A stretch of 64,000 bases of DNA from Hygrophila difformis (GCA_030278955.1 JAOANR010000011.1:46487417-46551416), one strand, 5' to 3'; counted from the stretch's first letter, positions 33,338 through 45,106 are shown. The notes: generated from the letters alone by a model not told the origin. Translations and numbers: made by a program.

Positions 33338-35492
33338 TTATTCTTTGATCCACTCCACAAAGCTATTGAAATTCTCACTAGAAGACCCTTTTAGGACACC
33401 ATCCATGACCTTCTTCTGAAGTTCTGTGGCCCTCTCCTTGTACCTCTTGTCTTGAACAAGACGTTCAACCTTGTCCTTAATTTCCCCTCGTCCCACCATT
33501 CCATTTTCATCTTTGTCCAATCGAAGACCCACCTTCCACTCATCACAAACATATGTCTGGTTAAGGAATTGATCTGTGAAATAAGGCCAACACAGGAAAG
33601 GCACTCCATTGGCAACGCTTTCAACGGTAGAATTCCAACCACAGTGGCTCATGAAACACGCCACGGAAGGATGGGATAACACAAGTTGTTGGGGCGCCCA
33701 TCCGACTATAGTACCTCGTTTGCACGTTCTCTCTTTGAACCCTTCCGGATATGAGTCATCAATATTGACTGTTAAATCTTGCCTCACCACCCACAAGAAT
33801 GGTCGGCCTGTGAGCTCAAGCCCAAGAGCCAATTCCGCGAACTGCACCGGATCAAAGACGGTTAAGCTACCAAATGCAACATATATGACCGAATTAGGTG
33901 GTTGTTGATCAAGCCACTGCAAGCAGTCAAGGTCCTCGGGCCAAAAGTGGCCTCGTGTTCTTCCAAGACCATTGTTCGATAGAATAGGGCCAACAGGGAG
34001 AAGTTCTGGAAATTGGGAAAATGCTCCGGGCTCCAAATCCATAGATGAGTTGCAAACAATCCATTTTACTGATTTGATCGAATTGCCCATTTCCCTCAGT
34101 AAGCTGAAGACCACTTTTTTTAAGTCCTCGTCATCAATTGCGGACCATACTACGTTCGTTGAGTTCATCAATGGCATGTCTGGCGATAGTCTAAACATTT
34201 GGTTGTTCATGATCTTTCCTGTAGTAAAAGAAAATAAAAAAAAAAAGTTACACAAATACATAGGCCGCATGTTGCCATCAAGCATATAATACGGAGTATA
34301 GATTAAGAATCTTCGAATTTTAAGTCTAAAGAAAATGGCTCTGTTCATGTGCAAAGACGTCCTCTCCACCCGTACCTGTAGTTCTGTTGGGATACCTTAA
34401 TTTTGTGATGAGAGACCTTAACTTTGTGATGTTCATATTTTTGACATCACAAAATCAGTAGCACTCATCACAAAATTTTAAGCATCACAAAATAATTCTC
34501 ATCATAAAAATTTTAAGGATCACAAAATAATTCTCATCACAAAAAAACTAATACTCTCTTCACACTGCCTGCTGCACTATATCCATTTCCTAAATAAAAT
34601 ATTTACAGCTTATCATGCTACTACGTCAGATTGAAATATTAGCAATACTCTAAATATGGTTTTGTATTCGAATTTTGAATGTGCAACTTCCCACATACTC
34701 CCCCCATCCCACCTTGTCTTGTTTGACTTTTTTGCGCTATTTATTATTTAACTTTAACTTAATTTTATTACAAGTATATATATAGAAAAAAATAATCGAG
34801 TTGGATGTTGTTAACATACATCGTGTAATCATGTAGTTTTATATTATATATTTTATAGTATAATTTTTTTGTTGTACATATTTTGAGATATTAACGATTG
34901 AAAAAATGTATTGGATTATGTGCAGAAATCATACATGACACTGGACGGAGGGACTATATAATATACCTTGTTGATCGATAACCCCATCGCGTATGAGCTT
35001 TGGGATGTTAAGTCCCAATGTTAGTGTGGCTGCTGCTGCAGGCCAAAAGGCGGCTGTCTTGAGCCCCGATCTTTGGGCAACGTCAAGGGTATCCGATCCT
35101 AAGCTGAAATCAGCAACAAGGCAGATGACTCTTTGGCCTTCCTTACTGTTGATACTTTGAATAAGTGCATCCAACTCTCCTGGGAGGATCCTCAAGAACT
35201 CTACAGTTAGCCTCGCCAGATCATTCCTGTCCTCCCACAGTTCCATCCCATCCGGAACGTATACCATCTCCACCATTCCTTCTACTGATGAGGCGTCACC
35301 GTCACCATGGGGTGGTCGTGTTTGTGACACGGACTTCATCATCCTCCGATGATTGAACTCTGAGTTCACGAAAGTGACTTTAATGCCGTGTGTTGCTAGA
35401 TGGTGTGCCATCTGGACCAAGGGCATTACATGCCCTTGAGCCGGATACGGTACAATGATAGCGTGAGGCTTCGTTGTCATTGCTTGTGACAA
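33338..35492 (-). CDS. UGT83A1-like: UGT83A1-like UDP-glycosyltransferase, gene 1 of the array (468 aa)
   Basis: The coding sequence is complement(join(33338..34218, 34967..35492)); the intron is GT-AG and splits a Gly codon, exactly as in the other three UGT genes here. It starts MSQAMTTKPH. His21 in PAQGHV is the expected catalytic base and Asp128 (VADFS) its partner. The 44-residue PSPG box is residues 349-392 (WAPQQLVLSHPS ... HCGWNS ... WPYFTDQ), closing with the Gln usually linked to UDP-glucose use. Family-1 UGTs glucosylate small lipophilic acceptors in the cytosol; this acceptor is unknown. IIVPYPAQGHV, NSEFNHRR, AIDDED and the C-terminal FVEWIKE agree with UGT83A as I remember it. 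The length is normal and there are no lesions. The 748-bp intron includes a Stowaway. It lies in tandem with two close paralogues on the same strand. Confidence 0.93.
34698..34954. mobile_element. Stowaway MITE in the intron of UGT gene 1 (257 bp)
   Basis: CTCCCCCCATCCCACCTTG and CACTGGACGGAGGGAC flanked by TA. Its end lies 12 bp from the exon-1 donor. Confidence 0.8.
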
Positions 35493-35553
35493 TATTAGTG
35501 TTGTTGGCTTCGATCTAATTTTTGTTAATTTGATGGACTTCAGTTCTCTTCTA

Positions 35554-35562
35554 ATTTATATG
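35554..35562 (-). promoter_or_regulatory. TATA-like box of UGT gene 1
   Basis: On the minus strand CATATAAAT lies about 60 bp before the ATG, within a segment (CTACATATA-AATTAGAAGAG) conserved in the other two array genes. This implies a very short leader. Confidence 0.45.
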
Positions 35563-35573
35563 TAGTCAAGGAC

Positions 35574-35885
35574 GCCGTACGATATACCTTTGTTGAGTAC
35601 TCTCTCACATCAATTATAATCTATAAAAGCTACGAATAGGACCAATCTCCCTCGGTGGCAAAGATCTGTTGCACGAAGCCGACCTATGGATAGAAAGAAA
35701 TAAAGATCCAGGAAAGGAAGATGAAATATTCGAATCCATATATGCTTTGGGAGTGTGAGATAGGCTGACGGTACGTACACAGCCGAAGAACAACCGCAGG
35801 GGCAACTGCTAAAACTGCTGCTAATGAAGATGATCAGACCAGAAGCAAAAAGTGCTGATCTTAGAAATTATAACGAATGCAACGC
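35574..35885 (-). repeat. Duplicated upstream block of UGT gene 1
   Basis: About 300 bp (for example GAGTACTCTCTCACATCA, GCACGAAGCCGACCTATGGA, GCTTTGGGAGTGTGAGATAG) recur at 39770-40050 upstream of gene 2 with high identity. Gene 3 retains only a short part near 45750. The block therefore was copied together with the gene and may contain shared promoter elements. Confidence 0.75.
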
Positions 35886-36301
35886 GGAAATCCTAAAAGT
35901 GTCCTTTTCATACTGTATTCATAGCTAATTGGTTTTGGATGGCAATATCCATTGTTGAGCAAGTACAAAATTAATTTCCATTTTTTTTTTTGGAAAGTTG
36001 AAACCAGATAAAATGAACCTCCAATTAAAGGGTGAAACAAAAGTACTTCTAGAATAATAGCCGAAAAAAAATTCTAATTTAGTTATTGAATTCACTCATT
36101 AAACTTTTGATAGCTAATGAATTTTGATCACAAAAAATTGGTCGCCAAAGTAAATTTTTGGGTTTAACAACCAAATTTTTAATTTTTAAAATTAAAAAAT
36201 TTATTGTAGAGATATATAATACTATGCATGGTTGTACTTCAAAATATATTTAAAGACATCGTCTAATAAGAAGGGTAAATTAGCTAGGCATAATAAGTTA
36301 T
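35886..36301. other. Intergenic between UGT genes 1 and 2
   Basis: No gene. The part 36215-36300 (TATGCATGGTTG ... TTAGCTAGGCATAATAA) matches 40602-40680 upstream of gene 2, showing that the tandem duplication extends this far. Confidence 0.6.
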
Positions 36302-36818
36302 AGTGTATGGTTGGGTGCGGACGTTTCGTCCATGCGGATATGTGGACGTCATCCGCAACCGTTGATCATTTTCATCATCCAACGGTTGAGATCATTTGTA
36401 GGGTTACTATATCAAGTCGCTGAATTGTGTTGGTCATGTCGCTGAATAGCATAGGCCATGTCGCTGAATTGTGTAGGGGTCGTCGCTGAGATGCGTTCAA
36501 ATGCATAGAACCATATCACTGAAATATAAAATTGTATTGCTGAAATGAATACAATAATGTCGTTGAGTTGCATAGGCCATGTCGCTGAATTGTGAAGACT
36601 CCGTCGCTGAGATGCGTTTAAAATTCAAATGACCTTCAAACGGCTCTAACTTCAAACGTCGCTGAGATGAATACAATAATGCCGCTGAATTGCATAGGCC
36701 GTGTCGCTGAATTGGGTTGGCTCTGTCGCTGAGTTGTGTAAGTCATGTTGCTGAGTTGCGAATTCAATGTTTGCGGACATTGTCCGCACGGACATGTGCC
36801 CGCACCGTAACCATTCCC
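36302..36818. mobile_element. Mutator-like MITE with GTCGCTGA repeats, copy 1 (517 bp)
   Basis: The ends TGGTTGGGTGCGGAC and GCCCGCACCGTAACCA are imperfect inverted repeats and the flanks share a 9-bp duplication ATAAGTTAT (36293-36301, 36819-36827), the size made by Mutator-type transposases. The interior is an array of short units built on GTCGCTGA(A/G)(A/T)TG. Confidence 0.7.
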
Positions 36819-36827
36819 ATAAGTTAT

Positions 36828-37571
36828 TATTTTAGTTCATTATTTTGTTTGAATTTTTATTAATTATGTCCGTCAGCATAATTATTCTTTCATTACATAT
36901 AATTTATTAATTTTTTATATTAGACATCATTTTCCTCTATTTTTAAAATATCTAAAATAATGTTAGAAGAAATATCTAAACTTCAATTAAAATTTTTAAT
37001 TTTTTCTACTAATTTCCATGATTTCTTGAAAATCGAAGTTCAAATTTCAAATATTTTTGAAATTTCCCTCAAAATTTCAAACATCTTCAAAATTTATATA
37101 AATTTACATGTCCGATATAGGCAAAGAAATCGATATTTAAAACCTTGATTGTACCACAATACAAATAGTAAAATGCAAAATTCATCTTAAGATAGGACAA
37201 GATCAATTCACTTTTTATAGTCTAAAACGAAACCGACTCTTTGCCTTTCTCCAATCACTAAAACGGCCCAGGGTTCTCCCATAATCTAAGATAAATAAGA
37301 TGAAATTGACAAATATTGTAGTTTTTTGACCACTATATATATTTTCAATCAATAATATGCTCCTAATATCAATTTTCAAATCAATTGTTTACTCCTAATA
37401 TCCGATTAACACAATTGTATCAAAAACCATGAAGCTCAATCGCCAAAACATTATGTAGAAACCCCAGTAAGGTTTCGAAAGATCTCATTACATGCTCACA
37501 AACTCAGGCAGTCTTACACATAGGCATTTAATTTACACAATTATTAAGTAAGAGTTTCGATAGTATAACAT
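36828..37571. other. Intergenic, no gene; partly duplicated 3' flank
   Basis: AAGATGAAATTGACAAATAT at 37297-37316 also occurs downstream of gene 1 (about 32900), marking the left border of the tandem unit. No gene was found. Confidence 0.55.
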
Positions 37572-37811
37572 AGTGTAACATTATGACTTTTTTACTATTT
37601 ATTGTAGCACTTTGACTTCTATTTTTGTTATAGTTGCAGAAGACAAAATATAGCCAAGTGAAATATTGTTGGATTCGTCTCATCTAGTAGTTTTTGAATA
37701 TCAAATTTTAAAATTTTTACTCGTATCAAATCTGAGTTATTAATTATTAAAAGTTTGCATTGACATACTGTGTAAATGAGAAATGTTACACTTAAAAAAA
37801 AAAACGAGGAA
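37572..37811. mobile_element. Degenerate Stowaway-like MITE
   Basis: The body (AAAATATAGCCAAGTGAAAT, GGATTCGTCTCATCTAGTAG) and the right end AAAACGAGGAAG-TA belong to the family; the left end is decayed. Confidence 0.55.
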
Positions 37812-37879
37812 GTATTGAATAAGACACACACTTTTATATTCTAGAAAATAAAAGATAGAGCGGATGGTCTTATGTAAAG

Positions 37880-39655
37880 CTATTCTTTGATCCACTCCAC
37901 AAAGCTATTGAAATTCTTACTAGAAGACCCCTTTAGGACACCATCCATGACCTTCTTCTGAAGATTTGTGACCCTCTCCTTGTAACTCTTGTCTTGAACA
38001 AGATGTTCCACCTTGTCCTTGATTTCCCCTCGTCCCACCATTCCATTTTCATCTTTGTCCAATCCTAGTCCCACCTTCCACTCATCACAAATATACGTCT
38101 GGTTAATGAATTGATCTGAAAAATAAGGCCAACACAGGAAAGGCACTCCATTGGCAATGCTTTCAATGGTGGAATTCCAACCACAGTGGCTCATGAAACA
38201 CGCCACCGAAGGATGGGATAGCACAAGTTGTTGGGGCGCCCATCCGACTATCATTCCTCGTTTGCACGTTCTCTCTTTGAACCCTTCCGGATATGAGTCA
38301 TCAATATTGACTGTTAAATCTTGTCTCACCACCCACAAGAATGGTCGGCCGGTGAGCTCAAGCCCAAGAGCCAATTCCATGAACTGCGCTCGATCAAAGA
38401 TGGTCGAGCTACCAAATGCAACATATATGACCGAATTCAGTGGCTGTTGATCAAGCCATTGCAAACTGTCAAGGTCCTCTGGCCAAAAGTGGCCTCTTGT
38501 TCTTCCAAGACGAGTGTTCGATAGAAGAGGGCCAATAGGGCGAATTACTGGAAATTCAGAAAATGCTCCGGGCTCCAAATCCAGAGATGAGTTGCAAATA
38601 AGCCATGTTACTGATTTGATCGAATTGCTCGTTTCCCTCATCATGTTGAAGACCACTTTTTTTGAGGCCTCGTTATCAATTGCGGACCATACTAAGTTTG
38701 TTGAATTCATCAATGGCATGTTTGGCGATAGGCTAAACATTTGGTTGTTCAAGATCTTTCCTGCAGGAAAAGAAAAAGAAACGGGTTACACAAATACATA
38801 GGTATAATATGGAGTATATATATTAAAAATCTTCGAATTTAAAGTCAAAATACTCCTTCCATTTTTCTTTATTTGCTATGTCAAACTTATGCTATAGTAC
38901 ATTTATTGTATCACTTTAACTTAAATTTGTATCATACTTATATCGAATTGAGTTATTAATATTTTAAAATGTGCATTGGACGACGCGAAAGGTTGGTCCA
39001 TGTCAAATAAAAAAACGGAGGAGGGTGTATAAAGTATCATTCTTCATGCTACTACGGATGAAATATTAGGAAGTTCTATTCTAATTAGGGTTTCGGGTTC
39101 CAATTCTGAACGTGCAACTTCCCATATATGTTATACACCTTGTTGATCGATAACCCCATCGCGTATGAGCTTCGGGATGCAAAGTCCCAACATTAGCGTG
39201 GCTGCTGCTGCAGGCCAAAAGGCGACCGTCTCGAGCCCCAATCTCTGGGCAACGTCAAGGGTATCCGATCCCAAGTTCAAATCAGCAATGAGGCAAGTGA
39301 CTGTTTGGCCTTCCTTACTGTTAATACTCTGAATAAGTGCATCCAACTCTCCTGGGAGGATTCTCAAGAACCGTGCAGTTGGCCTCACCAGATCCGACGG
39401 TTCCCTCCCATCCGGAAGGGATACCATCTCCACCGTTTCTTCGATTGATGAGGCGGCGTCACCATCACCGTCACCATGGGTGGTTCGTGTTTGTGACGAC
39501 ACTGACTTCATGATCTTCCGGTGATTGAACTCTGAGTTGACGAAGGTGACTTTGATGTCGTGTCTTGCTAGATGGTGTGCCAATTCGAGCATGGGGATTA
39601 CATGCCCTTGAACCGGAAGCGGTACAATGATAGCATGAGGCTTCTTCGTTGCCAT
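37880..39655 (-). CDS. UGT83A1-like: UGT83A1-like UDP-glycosyltransferase, gene 2 of the array (465 aa)
   Basis: The coding sequence is complement(join(37880..38760, 39139..39655)) with a 378-bp GT-AG intron at the conserved Gly codon. I start at MATKKPHAII because it aligns with the family start; the frame is open further upstream but those residues read as leader. The PSPG box is residues 346-389 (WAPQQLVLSHPS ... WPYFSDQ), with HCGWNS and the terminal Gln intact, and His18 in PVQGHV in the catalytic position. It is shorter than gene 3 in the acidic/Ser loop after NHRKIMKSV. Exon 2 differs from genes 1 and 3 mainly by substitutions such as NEASKK and SLQWLDQQPLNS. The role is as for gene 1: a cytosolic small-molecule glucosyltransferase, acceptor unknown. 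Confidence 0.92.
38853..39026. mobile_element. Stowaway-like MITE in the intron of UGT gene 2, shortened (174 bp)
   Basis: CTCCTTCCATTTTTCTTTAT and AAAAAAACGGAGGAGGG are the ends. The middle part of the usual 260-bp body is missing. Confidence 0.65.
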
Positions 39656-39740
39656 TGCTTGCGACAATATTATGTAATGTTGGTGTTGTTGAAATTGGCT
39701 TCTAATTTTTGTTAATTTGATGGACTTCAATTCTCTTCTA

Positions 39741-39750
39741 ATGTATATGT
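39741..39750 (-). promoter_or_regulatory. TATA-like box of UGT gene 2
   Basis: ACATATACAT on the minus strand, about 90 bp before the chosen ATG, in the same conserved context as the box of gene 1. Confidence 0.4.
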
Positions 39751-39769
39751 AGCCAAGGACGCTGTGCAG

Positions 39770-40050
39770 ATAAACCTTTGTTGAGTACTCTCTCACATCA
39801 GTTATAATCTATAGAAGCTAAGAATAGGACCAATCTCCCCCGGCGGGAAAGATCTATCTGCACGAAGCCGACCTATGGATTGAAAGAAATAAAGATGGAG
39901 GAAAGGAAAATGAAATATTCAATCCAAATATGCTTTGGGAGTGTGAGATAGGCAGACGGTACGTACACAACCGAACAACCGCAGGGGCGACTGCCAAAAC
40001 CGCTGCTGATGAAGATCAGACCAGAAGCAAAAGGTGTTGATAGTAGAAAT
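39770..40050 (-). repeat. Duplicated upstream block of UGT gene 2
   Basis: Counterpart of 35574-35885, see there. It ends where the element at 40057 was inserted. Confidence 0.75.
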
Positions 40051-40056
40051 TATGCA

Positions 40057-40598
40057 AGGCTGATGAAAAATATCGAAAATATCGAAATTTTCGGTACAGT
40101 ATGATATCGTACCGAAAGATTTCGGTATGGTAACGGTATAGATTTTTTGATACCGCAGTAGACCGTTACTTTACCGAACTTCAGTATATACCGCGGTATC
40201 AGAATGTCGGTATGTATCGAAGGTTCGGTATGTCGGTATATACTACGATACCGGTATGTCGGTTGGTATGTACCGAAGGTTCAGGATGTCGATATATACC
40301 GGACTTATAAAAAAAACATATATAATTTACATAATTTTATATATTTAACCCTATATTCGGTATGTAGGTATGTTCCGAATGTTCGATATGTCGACATATA
40401 CCGCGATACTAATATGTAGGTATGTTCCGAAGGTTTGATATATCGGTATATACCGAACTTACCGAAAAATTAGTATGGTAATAATATGACCAAAATCTTC
40501 GGAATATCGGCATACGGAAGGTTTCAGTACGGCATCAGTGTAAAAAATTTCATACCGTAAATTTTGATAGCAGAAAATTTTCGGTATAAACCCAGCTA
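40057..40598. mobile_element. Probable hAT-type MITE with CGGTAT/ATACCG repeats (542 bp)
   Basis: The ends AGGCTGATGAAAAAT and TATAAACCCAGCTA are weak inverted repeats. The flanks ATTATGCA and ACTATGCA match at 7 of 8 positions. The interior is dense in TACCGAA, GGTATGTCGG and ATATACCG in both orientations. Gene 1's duplicated upstream block lacks it, so it went in after the duplication. Confidence 0.6.
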
Positions 40599-40606
40599 AC
40601 TATGCA

Positions 40607-41127
40607 TGGTTGCAGAAAACTTAATTCAAAATAAATTTAAATACATCTAAGAAGGGCAAATTAGCTAGGCATAATAAATAATCAAATCGAGATCAGGGAT
40701 CAGACTTTAATAAATATAGCTACAACAGCTGGACACCCACTTGATTTTTTTTATGCACGAGGTAAATGCCATTTATTTATCATGATACAGATAAAATAAA
40801 ACTATAAAAGAGAAGGATACTATCCGATTAACACAATTGTAGCCAGTGTTTCAAATTTAGGTAAAATCCCGAAATTTCGACCCTCGAAGTGAAAGTTTAC
40901 CTATAATATCTATTACCAAATTTCATCAAAATTTTGTCCGAAACACAATAATTCCAAAATTTAACCGAAAATTGTAAAGCTTAGAAATGAAAAATTATTA
41001 AAAATAAATAAATAAATTTATGTTTCAACACTGATTGATTATGTCATGCCAATTGACTTGTTTTCATCGGCTTTGAATCATGCAAGATATTCTCTATCAA
41101 TATGTTGCATGTTATATCAGCATAGTA
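40607..41127. other. Intergenic between UGT genes 2 and 3
   Basis: AT-rich, no gene recognised. Confidence 0.5.
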
Positions 41128-41388
41128 CTCCCTCTGTTTTTTATAACCTCCTCATTTCTGCACTACACCCAATTCAATATACGTTTTTAATCATTAATAT
41201 TTTAAATTATATACAAGTAAAAAATTTTAAAAAATAATATTATAAAACTACGCGATTAGACGAATCCAACAATATCTCACTTAACAATGTTTTATCTTAT
41301 AGATCTATGTTAAAAAATTAAATCAAAGTTATTCAATAAATAGTATCAACTATGCAAATGGTAAGCTTATAAAAAAAAATGGAGGGGG
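41128..41388. mobile_element. Stowaway MITE (261 bp)
   Basis: CTCCCTCTGTTTTTTATAAC and AAAAAATGGAGGGGG flanked by TA. Confidence 0.85.
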
Positions 41389-41668
41389 TATCGTGGAAAT
41401 GTGGAATAAGTATTGTCAGCATATTACTAATTTATATAGCAACATAGATGATGAAATTTAGAATATCTTCATTTTCATTCTTTTCGAAAGTCGTTGTGGC
41501 GTTAAATACCCAATTCAATAAATAATGTATGAATTGATTGTAATATTATTAGTGGAATTAAATTATTATTTTAGTTCATTATTTTGTTTGAAATTTTTTA
41601 ATTATGTTCGTCGGCATAATTATTATTCTTTAGTTACATATGATTCATTTAATTTTTCGTAGACGTCA

Positions 41669-42291
41669 TGGTGCGGACATATCCGCGTGCGGACGTGCGG
41701 AGGTTATTTCTCAGCCGTTGATCAATTTCATCATCCAACGGTTGAGATCATTTGTAGGGTTGGTTTCGTAATTTTACTTGTTAGGTATTTTATATAGCAT
41801 ATCGCTGAGAAATACTATATCAAGTCGCTGAATTGTGTTGGCCGTGTCGCTGAATTGCATATGCCATGTCACTGAAATGTGTATGCTCCGTCGCTGAGAT
41901 GCGTTCAAATGCATAGCACTATGTCACTGAAATGTATAAAATTGTTCGCTGAAATGAATATAATAATGATGTCACTGAATTGCATTTGGTCATGTCGTTG
42001 AATTGTGAGAAGGCTCGTCGTTGAGATACGTTTAAAAAATCGCAATGAACAACCGGCTCTAACTTTAAGCGTCGCTGAGATGAACATAATAATGTCGCTG
42101 TATTGTATATGCCGCGTTGCTGAATTGGATTGGATCCGTCGCTGAGTTGTGTATGTCATGTCGCTGAATTGTATATATCCTATGTAAAATTACGAAACTA
42201 ACCCTACAAATGATTTCAACTGTTGGATGATGATCAACGGCGGAGGATGTCGTCCGCACGTCCGTATGGACAATGCGTTTGCACCCTAACC
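41669..42291. mobile_element. Mutator-like MITE with GTCGCTGA repeats, copy 2
   Basis: Same family as 36302-36818: ATGGTGCGGACATATCCG at the left, GTTTGCACCCTAACC at the right, the shared phrase CATCCAACGGTTGAGATCAT, and arrays of GTCGCTGAATTG(T/C). Here the CCGTTGATCA/TGATCAACGG parts also form a second inverted pair. The target duplication is not clear, so the ends are approximate. Confidence 0.65.
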
Positions 42292-42822
42292 TTTGGACGA
42301 AATATTTAAAATTCAATTATATTTTCTAATTGTACTAATTTTCATTATTTCTTCAAAATGGAAGTTTAAATTTCAAATATTTTTGAAATTTTGGTAAATT
42401 TACAAGTCAAATATACACAATAAAACTGATATTTAAAACTTAATTAATTGTACCACAATACAGATCGTAAAATGCAAAATTCATCCTTAGATAGGATAAG
42501 ATCATTTCACTTTTCATGTGATTGGTGAGTCGTGATTCACAACCATTAACACAAATCTAAAACGCAACCGATTATTTGCCTTTATGACCACTATATATAT
42601 TTTCAATCAATAATATGCTCCTAATATCAATTGTCATATATACTCCTAATATCCGATTAACACAATTCTACCAAAAATCATGATGCTCACAAACTCAGGC
42701 ATTTAATTTAGACAAATTATTAACTCAAGAGTTTCCATAGTATAACACAGTATATTAAATAAAACACACATACATTTATATTCTAGAAAATTAAAAGATG
42801 GAGCCGTTGATCTTATGTAAAG

Positions 42823-45000
42823 TTATTCTTTGATCCACTCCATAAAGCTATTGAAATTCTTACTAGAAGACCCCTTTAGGACACCATCCATGACCTTCTT
42901 CTGAAGATTTGTGGCCCTCTCCTTGTACCTCTTGTCTTGAACAAGACGTTCCACCTTGTCCTTAATTTCCCCTCGTCCCACCATTCCATTTTCATCTTTC
43001 TCCAATCCTAGTCCCACCTTCCACTCGTCACAAACATATGTCTGGTTAAGGAATTGATCCGAAAAATAAGGCCAACACAAGAAAGGCACTCCATTGGCAA
43101 CGCTCTCAAGGGTGGAATTCCAACCACAGTGGCTCACGAAACACGCCACCGAAGGATGGGATAGCACAAGTTGCTGGGGCGCCCATCCGACTATCATTCC
43201 TCGTTTGCACGTTCTCTCTTTGAACCCTTCCGGATATGAGTCATCAATATTGACTGTTAAATCTTGCCTCACCACCCACAAGAATGGTCGGCCGGTGAGC
43301 TCAAGCCCAAGAGCCAATTTCATGAACTGCGCCCGATCAAAGATGGCCAAGCTACCAAATGCAACATATATGACCGAATTCGGTGGCTGTTGATCAAGCC
43401 ATTGCAAGCAGTCATGGTCCTCTGGCCAAAAGTTGCCTCTTGATCTTCCGAGACGATTGTTCGGTAGAAGAGGGCCAATAGGAATTAATGGAAATTGAGA
43501 AAATGCTCCGGGCTCCAAATCCAGAGATGAGTTGCAAACAATCCATTTTACTGATTTGATCCAATTGCTCGTTTCCTTCATTACGTTGAAGACCACATTT
43601 TTGAAGGCTTCGTCATCAATTGCGGACCATAGTACGTTCGTTGAGTTCATCAATGGCATGTCTGGCGATAGTCTAAACGTTTGGTTGTTCATGATCTTTC
43701 CTGCAGGAAAAGAAAATAAAAAAAGTTACAAAAATTGACAAATATATCATCATTGATTAGGCATCCATATTCCAATCTAGTCCCATGTTGCCATCATATA
43801 CTCCCTCCGTTTTTTATAAATTATAACATTTCGAAATTTGGTACTATTCACACAACTTTGATTTAAAGTTTTATCATAGTTATACAAGTTAAAATATAGC
43901 CAAGTGGGATCTTGTTAGATTCATCTCATCCAATAGTTTTTAAATAATGAACTTTTAGAAGTAATGATTTAAAATGTGCATTGTACTGCATGCACTGTGG
44001 GTCCGTTGCAATTTTTAAAAAACGGAGTGAGTAATATGGAGTATATATTAATAATTTTTCAAATTTTAGTCTAAAATATAAATTACTATCATTCTTCTTC
44101 ATGCTACTTCAGCAGATCGAAATATTAGGAAGTTTTATTCTAATGAGGGTTTTGGTTTCGAATTTGGATGTGCAACTTCCCACATACTCCCTCCGTAATC
44201 CAATAATACTAACATTGACATAGTATCAACTATTCATTGAATTATTTTGTTTCAACTTTTTAACATAGTAATACTATAAACTAAAATATAGTCAAGCGAG
44301 ATCTTGTTAGATTCGTCTAATCACATAGTTTTATAATATTAAATTTTTATAATTTTTTATTTTATAAAATTTGAGATATTAATATTTAAAAATATATATT
44401 GGATTGCGTGAAAACAGTGAATGTTAAAATTTTTTTGATGACGACGAAGGGAGTATATTATATACCTTCTTGATCGATAATCCCATCGTGTATGAGCTTC
44501 GGGACGCTAAGTCCCAACATCAGCGTGGCTGCTGCGGAAGGCCAAAAGGCAGCCGTCTTGAGGCCCAATCTACGGGCAACGTCAAGGGGATCCGATCCTA
44601 AGCTGAAATCAGCAACAAGGCAGGTGACTCTCTGGCCTTCCTTACTGCTGTTAATACTCTGAATAAGTGCATCCAACTCATCTGGGAGGATCCTCAAGAA
44701 CACAGCAGCTAGCCTGGCCAGATCATTCCTGTCCTCCCACGGTTCCAGTCCATCCGGAACGGATACCATCTCCACCATTATTTCTTCTTCTATTGATGAT
44801 GAGGAGGAGGAGGCGTCGCCGTCACCATTTTGTGACGACGACACAGACTTCATGATCCTCCGGTGATTGAACTCTGAGTTCACGAACGTGACTTTGATGC
44901 CGTGTGTTGCTGCTAGATGGTGTGCCATCTCGAGCATGGGGATTACATGCCCTTGAGCCGGAAGGGGTACAATGATAGCGTGAGGCTTCTTCGTTGCCAT
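42823..45000 (-). CDS. UGT83A1-like: UGT83A1-like UDP-glycosyltransferase, gene 3 of the array (470 aa)
   Basis: The coding sequence is complement(join(42823..43700, 44466..45000)); the GT-AG intron of 765 bp splits the same Gly codon as in the other copies. The start MATKKPHAII matches gene 2. Residues 351-394 are the PSPG box (WAPQQLVLSHPS ... HCGWNS ... WPYFSDQ). Exon 1 carries an expanded SSSSSSIEEE tract in the loop after NHRRIMKSVSS, encoded by a small triplet repeat at 44790-44815, which explains its extra length. Exon 2 is three bases shorter than in genes 1 and 2 (one residue lost near SQFPLIPIGP). No lesion was found. The acceptor is unknown; the near-identical C-terminal half suggests the same donor as genes 1 and 2. 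Confidence 0.93.
43801..44031. mobile_element. Stowaway MITE in the intron of UGT gene 3 (231 bp)
   Basis: CTCCCTCCGTTTTTTATAAA and TTAAAAAACGGAGTGAG flanked by TA. Confidence 0.85.
44187..44453. mobile_element. Second Stowaway MITE in the intron of UGT gene 3 (267 bp)
   Basis: CTCCCTCCGTAATCCAATAA and ATGACGACGAAGGGAG flanked by TA. It ends 12 bp from the exon-1 donor, the same spacing as the insertion in gene 1. Confidence 0.85.
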
Positions 45001-45093
45001 TGCTTGCGACAATATTATGTAATGTTGGTGTTGTTGAAATTGGCTTCTAATTTTTGTTAATTTGATGGACTTCAATTCTCTTCTAATATGATG

Positions 45094-45106
45094 TAGTATA
45101 TATAGC
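45094..45106 (-). promoter_or_regulatory. TATA box of UGT gene 3
   Basis: On the minus strand GGCTATATATACTAC lies about 95-105 bp before the ATG, a better TATA match than in genes 1 and 2. Upstream of it the similarity to the other two promoters stops, cut by MITEs from 45186 on. Confidence 0.5.

Noticed and set aside
33452..34289. Plus-strand frames overlapping UGT exon 2 (similar ones at 38151-38801 and 43094-43738)
   Set aside because: They recur in all three paralogues only because the opposite strand is conserved coding sequence.
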